Source: Bacillota bacterium
Lineage (GTDB): Bacteria; Bacillota; Clostridia; Christensenellales; Aristaeellaceae
Direction of reading: 5' to 3'
DNA: 23,208 nt
Assembly (NCBI GenBank): GCA_009787135.1
Contig: WRGP01000247.1
Coordinates: forward strand, 1-23,208
A program made the translations under genes and the position numbers. Shown here in pieces: positions 15,231 to 21,250 of the stretch (positions are counted from its first letter, which is position 1; each line of letters begins with the position of its first letter). The notes below the pieces were generated by a model. The model made no database searches. It was not told where the DNA came from and worked only from the letters and a program-made list of their open reading frames with translations.

Positions 15231-15239
15231 TGCTATCAT
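15231..15239 (+). promoter_or_regulatory. possible extended -10 for hprK
   Basis: TGCTATCAT gives a TG-N-TATAAT-like extended -10 about 20 bases upstream of the hprK start, without a recognisable -35. The leader would be very short. hprK may instead rely on read-through from the HAD gene. Confidence 0.3.
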
Positions 15240-15260
15240 AGCGATAAGGGAGAAATGCCT

Positions 15261-16181
15261 ATGCTCATTGATGAAACAAAAATGGTTGAGGCGCTTCGGT
15301 TGACGACCATCGTGCCGACAAAGAAAAAGGAGCTTCTTTTTGAATCCTCCGACCAGAACCGCCCGGGCCTGCAGTTTTCAGGTCATTTTGAGTTTTTCGC
15401 CAACAACCGGATGCAAATCCTCGGCATGGCGGAAATATCGTTTCTGGATACGCTGGACGCCGAAACGCGCAAGGAGCGGCTCGCCAAGTATTTCAGCTTT
15501 GAAATGCCGTGCCTGATCCTCTGCCGAGGCCTCACATGCGCGGAAGACATGGCATCGCTGGCGCGCCGGCACAACGTGCCCGTCTATGGCACGCAAGCCT
15601 ATACCACGCGCTTTCAAGCCATGGCCATCCTCTACCTCAACCGGCAGCTTGCCCCGCACGCAACCATCCATGGCACGCTCATTGACGTGCATGGCGTCGG
15701 CGTGCTGATCACGGGGGAATCGGGCGTGGGCAAGAGCGAGTCGGCGCTGGAGCTCGTTAAGCGCGGGCACCAGCTTGTGGCCGACGATGTGGTGGAAGTC
15801 GTCCGCGTCAGCGAGAACCGTCTTACCGGCGAAGCCCCGGCCATGGTCCGCTATTTTATGGAGATACGCGGCATCGGCATCATCGATATCCGTGCGATGT
15901 TTGGCATTGGCGCCGTGACCCAGTCCAAGACGATCGATCTGGTCATCGATCTGGAGCACTGGGTGAAGGAGCGCGAATACGACCGGCTGGGCATGGTCGA
16001 GGAGATGACGGAAATTCTGGATGTCAACATCCCGCGCATCCTGCTGCCCGTCAAGCCAGGCCGCAACCTGGCGATCGTCATTGAGGTGGCGGCGCGCAAC
16101 TTCCAGCTCAGGCGGCTGGGGTATAACGCGGCCGTAGCGCTGGACAACCGGCTCACGGAGCTGGCGAGAGGAGGGATCTAA
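15261..16181 (+). CDS. hprK: HPr kinase/phosphorylase
   Basis: A 306-aa bifunctional HPr(Ser) kinase/phosphorylase, controller of carbon catabolite repression in Firmicutes. It phosphorylates Ser46 of HPr when glycolytic intermediates and ATP are high and reverses this when phosphate is high. Visible blocks are HGTLIDVHGVGVLITG, the Walker A motif GESGVGKSE at about 154-162, ELVKRGHQLVADDVVEV, the family signature MEIRGIGIIDIRAMFGIGAV, and the C-terminal LPVKPGRNLAIVIEVAARNFQLRRLGYNAA. Length matches the family's usual 300-320 aa. I chose ATG 15261 because AAGGGAG is 8 bases upstream; ATG 15255 is only 2 bases from it, and a frame to 15183 has no SD. Its TAA shares one base with the glucokinase ATG, giving tight coupling. 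Confidence 0.95.
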   Translation: MLIDETKMVEALRLTTIVPTKKKELLFESSDQNRPGLQFSGHFEFFANNRMQILGMAEISFLDTLDAETRKERLAKYFSFEMPCLILCRGLTCAEDMASLARRHNVPVYGTQAYTTRFQAMAILYLNRQLAPHATIHGTLIDVHGVGVLITGESGVGKSESALELVKRGHQLVADDVVEVVRVSENRLTGEAPAMVRYFMEIRGIGIIDIRAMFGIGAVTQSKTIDLVIDLEHWVKEREYDRLGMVEEMTEILDVNIPRILLPVKPGRNLAIVIEVAARNFQLRRLGYNAAVALDNRLTELARGGI

Positions 16182-17119
16182 TGGCAACCATAGGCATCGA
16201 CCTGGGCGGCACGAATATCGCTGCCGGCGTTGTGGACGCGCAGGGGAAAATTCTTGCGCAGGGCTATCGGCGTACCTTGCCCGAGCGGCCGTATGAAGAG
16301 GTTATCGCGGATATGGCGGGCGCAGCCGAGGACGCGGTAAAAAAATCGGGCCTCACGATGGGGGATATAACATCCATCGGGGTAGGCGTCCCCGGCTACT
16401 TCGACAAAAAGACGGGCGTGGTGGCGTTCTGCCCAAACCTCGGGTGGCATGACGTGCCGCTTTGCGGGGAGATGCGCAGGTATATCGACCTGCCTCTCTA
16501 CGGCGACAACGACGCCTCGGTCGCCGGTTTCGCGGAGGCGGTCGCCGGCGTCAGCCAGGGCGTAAAAACCAGCGTATTTTTGACGCTCGGCACCGGCCTT
16601 GGCAGCGGCATCATCATCGACGGGAAGATCTGGTCCGGCGCGCATGGCGCCGCGGGGGAATTGGGGCACCTCATGTACCGTCAGGGCGGCGTTCTTTGCA
16701 CGTGCGGCGCGCGCGGCTGTTTGGAGAGATACACGTCCGCCACCGGCCTGATACGCATCGGGCAGGAGGCGGCGGCGCGCCATCCGGAGAGCAGCCTGCA
16801 CCGGTTCGACAAGGATCCATTGAGCGCCAAAAACATCATCGACGCGGCGCAAATGGGGGACGCCGCGGCACTGGAGGCGTTTGACGAATACACAACGCAC
16901 CTGGCCAATGGAATCGTCAGCATCATCAGCTTTCTGGACCCTGAGCTCATCGTGCTGGGCGGCGGCGTATCGCGCGCGGGCGAGTATCTTTTGGAACCGG
17001 TTCGGCGCAAAGTACAGGCAGGCAAATTCTTTAAGATGCTGCCCACGGGCGAGATCGTTCTCGCGGCGCTTGGCAATGATGCGGGCATCATCGGCGCGGC
17101 CATGCTCCACCGCGCATGA
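16181..17119 (+). CDS. glk: ROK-family glucokinase
   Basis: A 312-aa ROK-family sugar kinase, most likely ATP-dependent glucokinase. Features are the N-terminal phosphate loop IGIDLGGTNIAAGVVD, GVGVPGYFD, YGDNDASVAGFAEA with the catalytic Asp, TLGTGLGSGIIIDGKI, HGAAGELGHL, and the zinc-binding CTCGARGCLE loop. The ROK signature is intact and there is no N-terminal HTH, so it is an enzyme rather than a ROK repressor. The start overlaps the hprK stop (TAATG) with GAGAGGAGGG as SD; the end overlaps the rsmG start (ATGA). hprK followed by a ROK glucokinase is a known arrangement in clostridial genomes and fits joint control of glucose entry and catabolite signalling. Confidence 0.93.
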   Translation: MATIGIDLGGTNIAAGVVDAQGKILAQGYRRTLPERPYEEVIADMAGAAEDAVKKSGLTMGDITSIGVGVPGYFDKKTGVVAFCPNLGWHDVPLCGEMRRYIDLPLYGDNDASVAGFAEAVAGVSQGVKTSVFLTLGTGLGSGIIIDGKIWSGAHGAAGELGHLMYRQGGVLCTCGARGCLERYTSATGLIRIGQEAAARHPESSLHRFDKDPLSAKNIIDAAQMGDAAALEAFDEYTTHLANGIVSIISFLDPELIVLGGGVSRAGEYLLEPVRRKVQAGKFFKMLPTGEIVLAALGNDAGIIGAAMLHRA

Positions 17120-17808
17120 TCGGAAAAGGGATCGCGGCCGTTCATTCGCTGCCCGAAGGCGCGGCGGCGCGGTTTGACGCGTTCCACGCGCTGCTGACCG
17201 CGTGGAACCGAAGGATGGATTTGACGGCCGTTACGGACGATACGGAAGCGCTCCACCGGCATTACCTTGATTCTCTGACCGCGCTGGACCTGCTGCCACA
17301 AGGCGCGCGCGTGGTGGACGTGGGCACGGGCGCCGGGTTTCCCGGCGTGCCGCTCGCGCTGGCCCGGCCCGATATTGCCATGACGCTGCTGGACGCGCTG
17401 GAAAAGCGCGTCCGTTTTCTCACGCACGCCGCCGAAACCATTGGCCTTCGCGCGGAGGCGGTGCATGCGCGCGCCGAGGATTACGCGAAGGAGCGGCGCG
17501 AAATGTTTGACGTGGCCGTCAGCCGCGCGGTCGCCTCGCTGCCCGTGCTGCTGGAATGGCTGCTGCCGCTTGTACGCATAGGCGGGCAGTGTATCCTCTG
17601 GAAAGGGCCCGGGCTGGCCGCTGAGCTGGAGGGCGCGCGGCGCGTGTCGCCCCTGCTGGGCGGCGGGGCGGTTCGCGTGGCGGACGCGCCGGTGGCGGGG
17701 CGCGAGCTGCGGCATGTGCTGGTTGTTGTATCAAAGGACGCGCCTACGCCGGCGCGGTTTCCGCGCAGGGCGGGAATGGCGGTGAAAAGGCCGCTCAGGG
17801 AGGAATGA
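17116..17808 (+). CDS. rsmG: 16S rRNA (guanine-527-N7)-methyltransferase RsmG
   Basis: A 230-aa RsmG (GidB) methyltransferase that makes m7G527 in the 530 loop of 16S rRNA with S-adenosylmethionine. Recognisable parts are the N-terminal LLTAWNRRMDLTAVTD ... HRHYLDSL block, the SAM-binding motif VVDVGTGAGFPGVPLA at about 67-82, LLDALEKRVRFL, DVAVSRAVASLPVLLEWLLPL, and the WKGP segment. Length is typical. It overlaps the glucokinase stop (ATGA) and ends the plus-strand run. rsmG is more often beside mnmG or parA/parB near the origin, so its place after hprK-glk is less usual. No terminator is visible in the 67 bases before the convergent GyrI-like gene. Confidence 0.94.
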   Translation: MIGKGIAAVHSLPEGAAARFDAFHALLTAWNRRMDLTAVTDDTEALHRHYLDSLTALDLLPQGARVVDVGTGAGFPGVPLALARPDIAMTLLDALEKRVRFLTHAAETIGLRAEAVHARAEDYAKERREMFDVAVSRAVASLPVLLEWLLPLVRIGGQCILWKGPGLAAELEGARRVSPLLGGGAVRVADAPVAGRELRHVLVVVSKDAPTPARFPRRAGMAVKRPLREE

Positions 17809-17875
17809 GATTGTAACAAGGAATAGGCCGTCTCCTGTGTGCAGCCATCGGATGATCGACGATATGGCAAAACAC

Positions 17876-18340
17876 TTATACGGTTCCCACAGGAAACCAT
17901 ATTTCCAGCACATTGGGATTTCCTGGCTGCGGATAGCGCTCATGCACCGTGCCTACAATTTTGATATTCTCGTCATGCACAATCGCGCCGAATACTTCGC
18001 CATATTGATCCGCGGTGGTCTCTACCACCAGATACCTCTGCGCTGGAATCACCCATTTTGTCCAGCCTGTCGGCGGCTGTGTGTCAACGCCGGCCTCGCA
18101 TCCGGCCATATATTTGCCGGTTTCGCCCCAGCGTTTGTTCGTTTCATCCACATCGTTCATCGCACCCCATATAAGCGGCAGGCCGTTTTCGTCTTTTTGG
18201 GCAAGCGCGGCGATTTCCTGAAAATTTTTGTTCGCATCTTCCCATAGCGGAAGGGTCCAGGCCAGCGGATTGTCCGCGGGGCCCTTCCCCGCTTTGCCGA
18301 TAACGGCGAACGCTTCCTTGCATACATGCTTTGTGGTCAT
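17876..18340 (-). CDS. GyrI-like effector-binding domain protein
   Basis: A 154-aa stand-alone GyrI/AraC-type effector-binding domain. Opening MTTKHVCKEAFAVIGKAGKG is followed by LWEDANKNFQEIAAL, GLPLIWGAMNDVDE, GWTKWVIPAQRYLVVETT, and the conserved ending HERYPQPGNPNVLEIWFPV, whose acidic residue usually contacts a cationic ligand. Such proteins bind small hydrophobic or cationic compounds; some act as gyrase inhibitors or drug-sequestering proteins. There is no DNA-binding domain here, so it is not itself a regulator. The ATG at 18340 has AAAGGAG 6 bases upstream; a frame to 18367 has no SD. It is divergent from the amidase gene and convergent with rsmG, and appears monocistronic. Confidence 0.88.
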   Translation of the reverse strand: MTTKHVCKEAFAVIGKAGKGPADNPLAWTLPLWEDANKNFQEIAALAQKDENGLPLIWGAMNDVDETNKRWGETGKYMAGCEAGVDTQPPTGWTKWVIPAQRYLVVETTADQYGEVFGAIVHDENIKIVGTVHERYPQPGNPNVLEIWFPVGTV

Positions 18341-18415
18341 AGGCGGCTCCTTTCCGTGCCGTGGCACAAACCAATGGTATACGATATAACCTGACGACAG
18401 TATGTCATATTATAG

Positions 18416-18424
18416 TGATACAAT
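18416..18424 (+). promoter_or_regulatory. possible extended -10 for amidase gene
   Basis: TGATACAAT matches TG-N-TATAAT with one change. It lies about 110 bases before the chosen start of the amidase-domain gene. No convincing -35 is seen. If real it excludes a start at 18402. Confidence 0.3.
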
Positions 18425-18536
18425 AAATTTTCTCCAAAGGCTTGATGTTTTGCGGCCGGGCCTTATCCGGAACGCAGAAAGAATGATGCCGGCGGGACTA
18501 TCCGCATATCCTGCCTATGGAAGGCAGGTGGCAGAC

Positions 18537-19013
18537 ATGAGCCGTTACGACAGGGAAGCCGCGCTTCGCTATGCCCAGCAATGGGCGCTTTCACGCAATC
18601 CAAATTTCTTAAACTTTGATAGGATGGGCGGAGACTGCACCAACTTCGTTTCCCAATGCCTCTACGCCGGATGCCGAGAGATGAACTATACGCCCGCCCA
18701 AGGCTGGTATTATACCAGCGGGTATAAGCGGTCGCCTTCTTGGGCCGGTGTGGAGTTTCTCTATCAGTTTCTCATAAAGAATAGAACGCAAGGCCCGCGC
18801 GCCATGGAGGTGGACAAACAGCAGGTGCGGCCCGGGGATCTTACGCAGCTCGGCCATGCCAACGGAACCTTTTATCATTCGCAGCTTATCGTACAAGTGA
18901 CGCCGGAGGAAATTTATATCGCCGCGCATTCCTATGATTGTTGGATGCGCCCCCTATCCAGCTATACATACGACAGGGGACGCTTTTTGCGGGTGATAGG
19001 TTCGGAAGAATAA
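18537..19013 (+). CDS. amidase-domain (Amidase_6-like) protein
   Basis: A 158-aa protein of the putative cysteine amidase family (Amidase_6, NlpC/P60-related fold). Diagnostic blocks are SRYDREAALRYAQQWALSRNP, GGDCTNFVSQCLYAG with the candidate nucleophile Cys, YHSQLIV with the candidate His, and AAHSYDCWMRPLSSYTYDRGRF. Clostridial relatives commonly consist of just this domain and begin shortly before the YDR-A-A-YA block. I therefore chose ATG 18537, with AGGTGG 5 bases upstream. The same frame is open back to ATG 18402 (203 aa; also ATG 18483), and the extra residues show no signal peptide, so the start is uncertain. With no signal sequence it is cytoplasmic, or acts in a lysis or spore context; a peptidoglycan-peptide or other amide substrate is inference. 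Monocistronic. Confidence 0.85.
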   Translation: MSRYDREAALRYAQQWALSRNPNFLNFDRMGGDCTNFVSQCLYAGCREMNYTPAQGWYYTSGYKRSPSWAGVEFLYQFLIKNRTQGPRAMEVDKQQVRPGDLTQLGHANGTFYHSQLIVQVTPEEIYIAAHSYDCWMRPLSSYTYDRGRFLRVIGSEE

Positions 19014-19086
19014 GCTTTCTTGACGCCAGACCGAACCGAAGGGCATGAACCGCGCATGCGCCAGTTCGGCCCGGAAGGCGGGGCCT

Positions 19087-19518
19087 TCAGCGGCGCGCCT
19101 CGCCCGCCTTGCGGACCGGCTGCCTGCGGCCAAGAATTTCGGCCAAAATGACGCCCCGCATCAGCGAATCGGCATCAAGGTCGAGCGCTATCCCGGCAAG
19201 GTTCACGGGCGCATTTTCCGCCTGCTCAAGGGCCATAGGGTCCTCCGCCGCGTTCGTCGGCGAAGGAGGCGGCACGACGTGCATATAAGATTTTCGCGTA
19301 GCGGGCGCGGGCTCCCGCGTTCTGCCCTCCGCGCTCTCCCACAGGCCGGGCATTGCCGGCCGCAGGGGCGAGCCGGCCTCCTCGGGGGGCGCGGGCCGGC
19401 CCGCCCCTGCGGATCCATGCCGCATTGTTCGCGCCGGGCTTTCGTCTTGTTCCGCCACTCTTTTCCGGTTGGCGGAGATGATCCATCCGATCAGGGCAAT
19501 GATAATAAACAGTTCCAT
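19087..19518 (-). CDS. small single-pass membrane protein, third gene of nfeD-floA operon
   Basis: A 143-aa protein of unknown function. Residues 2-16 (ELFIIIALIGWIISA) form one N-terminal transmembrane segment, followed by basic NRKR. A long Pro/Ala/Glu-rich, probably disordered stretch covers about 25-95. The helical C-terminal tail reads ADSLMRGVILAEILGRRQPVRK. Its ATG shares one base with the floA stop (TAATG), so it is made with floA. In Bacillus subtilis the equivalent operon also has a third small gene (yqfB), but I see no resemblance strong enough to transfer the name. The single membrane anchor and operon position suggest a partner of the FloA membrane domain; this is inference. A 6-bp hairpin (GAAGGC / GCCTTC) lies just past the stop but has no U-run. 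Confidence 0.72.
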   Translation of the reverse strand: MELFIIIALIGWIISANRKRVAEQDESPARTMRHGSAGAGRPAPPEEAGSPLRPAMPGLWESAEGRTREPAPATRKSYMHVVPPPSPTNAAEDPMALEQAENAPVNLAGIALDLDADSLMRGVILAEILGRRQPVRKAGEARR

Positions 19519-20531
19519 TATTTCTTTTTCGTATTTTGCGGCGGTTGATGCCCTTCAACCGTCGCGTCCGGCTTTGCGGCCTTGGAAATGCTGTCCCGCA
19601 TGGACGTATCCGCGATGGTGTTTTGCATCTGGTAGTACTCCATCACGCCCAGCTTGCCCTCGCGCAAGGCGGACGCCATGGCCCTTGGCACCTCGGCCTC
19701 GCTCTCGACCACCAGCGCGCGCATTTCCTGCACCTTCGCTTTCATCTCCTGCTCCTGCGCGACAGCCATGGCCCGGCGCTCCTCCGCCTTGGCCTGCGCG
19801 ATGCGGCGGTCCGCCTCGGCCTGATCCATCTGCAATTGCGCGCCGATGTTCCTGCCAACGTCGATATCCGCGATATCAATGGAGAGAATCTCAAACGCGG
19901 TGCCCGCGTCCAGGCCCTTGTCCAGCACGGTACGGCTGATCAAGTCTGGGTTTTCGAGCACATCCGCGTGGGTAACGGAGGAGCCGACGGTGGTAACGAT
20001 ACCCTCGCCCACGCGGGCGATGATGGTTTCCTCCCCGGCGCCGCCGACCAGCCGCTCAATGTTGGCCCGAACCGTCACGCGCGCCTTGGCCTGCAGCTCA
20101 ATGCCGTCCTTGGCAATGGCGGAAATGTTGGGCGTCTCAATGACCTTGGGGTTTACGCTCATTTGCACGGCCTGCAGCACATCGCGCCCGGCCAGATCAA
20201 TGGCCGCGGCCTTTTCAAACTCCAGGGGAATGTTGGCGCGCTGCGCGGCGATCAGCGCGTTGATGACGCGGTCAATGTTGCCGCCCGCCAGATAGTGCGC
20301 TTCCATTTTATTCAGCGTGACCTCCAGCCCCGCCTTGGTGGCCTTGATCAAGGGATTGATGAGCCTCGCCGGAACAACGCGGCGGATGCGCATGGCCACC
20401 AGCGAGGAGATGCTCACCTTCACGCCCGACGCCCGCGCGGAGATCCACAGCGTGACGGGCACGAAGGAAAAAAGCACCAGCAGGATGATGAGGACCAACA
20501 TGATGAGGATAGCCAGGCCAAGGTATTCCAT
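19518..20531 (-). CDS. floA: flotillin-like protein FloA
   Basis: A 337-aa bacterial flotillin (YqfA/FloA type). It has an N-terminal membrane hairpin or helix (residues about 4-27, very hydrophobic), then an SPFH domain from PVTLWISARASGVKVSISSLVAMRIRR to about residue 200. The typical FloA blocks LEVTLNKMEAHYLAGGN, VITALIAAQ-like INALIAAQRANIPLEFEKAAAIDLAGRDVL and EILSIDIADIDVGRNIGAQLQ are present. A charged coiled-coil (about 225-285) ends in EYYQMQNTIADTSMRDSI. It scaffolds detergent-resistant membrane patches and protein quality control at the cytoplasmic face. SD AAAAGGAGG overlaps the nfeD stop and lies about 11 bases from the ATG. It is second in nfeD-floA-small membrane protein, the standard pairing, and length is normal. 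Confidence 0.95.
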   Translation of the reverse strand: MEYLGLAILIMLVLIILLVLFSFVPVTLWISARASGVKVSISSLVAMRIRRVVPARLINPLIKATKAGLEVTLNKMEAHYLAGGNIDRVINALIAAQRANIPLEFEKAAAIDLAGRDVLQAVQMSVNPKVIETPNISAIAKDGIELQAKARVTVRANIERLVGGAGEETIIARVGEGIVTTVGSSVTHADVLENPDLISRTVLDKGLDAGTAFEILSIDIADIDVGRNIGAQLQMDQAEADRRIAQAKAEERRAMAVAQEQEMKAKVQEMRALVVESEAEVPRAMASALREGKLGVMEYYQMQNTIADTSMRDSISKAAKPDATVEGHQPPQNTKKK

Positions 20532-20550
20532 AAAGAAATGCGCCTCCTTT

Positions 20551-21039
20551 TTAAATTTCTTCCACGATAATCCGGCTGCCTTCCACGCGCGAAATGCGCA
20601 CCTTGGCGCCTTGCCTGATGTACACGCCGTCGGTCACCACATTGAGCCGTACGTCGTCGAAATTGGCGATTCCGCTGGGCCTGAGCACGGTTTTGGCTTC
20701 CCCTTCGCGCCCTATATAGATGCTCATATCATCGGACGCGTTATAGCCATTCTCCGTCTCCTTGAGGATGATGGGCGACTTGCTGAGCCGCCCGCTGGCG
20801 GCGGATTTGAGGGTGACGGACAGTATAATGGCGATCAGCGCCACGATGATGAGCAGCAAGCCAAAGGCCGCCAAAACCCCGATCCGCGCCCACACCATTC
20901 CAACGCTGACCAGCAAAAGAATGAGGCTGCCAATACCGGGCAAGCCAAAACCCGGCATAAACACCTCCAGGAGCAAAAGCGCCAAACCCGCGATCACGCA
21001 GATGAAAATCGGCAAATTTGTCACAATGAATTCGAGCAT
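20551..21039 (-). CDS. nfeD: NfeD-family membrane protein
   Basis: A 162-aa short-form NfeD protein. Three to four hydrophobic helices fill residues about 5-80 (LPIFICVIAGLALLLLEVF, LPGIGSLILLLVSVGMVW, GVLAAFGLLLIIVALIAIILS). A small C-terminal OB-fold domain (about 100-162) follows: YIGREGEAKTVLRPSGIANF, VVTDGVYIRQGAKVRISRVEGSRIIVE. The ClpP-like protease domain found in long NfeD proteins is absent, as in most floA-linked versions. It is thought to work with the flotillin in membrane organisation. Start ATG 21039 follows GAGGAGGGGG. It is first in the operon with floA 19 bases downstream. Confidence 0.93.
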   Translation of the reverse strand: MLEFIVTNLPIFICVIAGLALLLLEVFMPGFGLPGIGSLILLLVSVGMVWARIGVLAAFGLLLIIVALIAIILSVTLKSAASGRLSKSPIILKETENGYNASDDMSIYIGREGEAKTVLRPSGIANFDDVRLNVVTDGVYIRQGAKVRISRVEGSRIIVEEI

Positions 21040-21067
21040 ATTACCCCCTCCTCTTCATGATATTTCT

Positions 21068-21076
21068 ATCATAGCA
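21068..21076 (-). promoter_or_regulatory. extended -10 promoter for nfeD-floA
   Basis: On the minus strand TGCTATGAT matches TG-N-TATAAT with one change, about 30 bases upstream of the nfeD ATG. The -35 region is only a T-run. No sigma-W-type promoter (as used for floA in Bacillus) was found. Confidence 0.4.
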
Positions 21077-21160
21077 TAATACCAAACGGAAAAAAAGATG
21101 ATGATTCGAAATGACGCGGAATTATTGATTTGCCCGGGGGTACGAATGTCATAGGCGTCT

Positions 21161-21198
21161 GAAAAAGCAAGGTTCTGACGACTATCCGCCAGAACCTT
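21161..21198 (-). terminator. intrinsic terminator of the surface-repeat gene
   Basis: On the minus strand a 9-bp stem (AAGGTTCTG / CAGAACCTT) with a 12-base loop is followed by GCTTTTTC. It lies about 50 bases past the stop of the repeat protein and before the nfeD promoter region. Classic Rho-independent form. Confidence 0.8.
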
Positions 21199-21250
21199 AC
21201 CGCCGCTTTCTTTTCTCCTGATAAAGAAAGCAGACGTCCCTCCACACCCT

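Noticed and set aside
16681..17715. Minus-strand 344-aa open frame opposite glk/rsmG
   Set aside because: Spans two well-defined overlapping genes on the other strand and has low-complexity Arg/Pro-rich content.
19536..20570. Plus-strand 344-aa open frame opposite floA
   Set aside because: Shadow of floA; no family features, while the minus strand is an intact flotillin.
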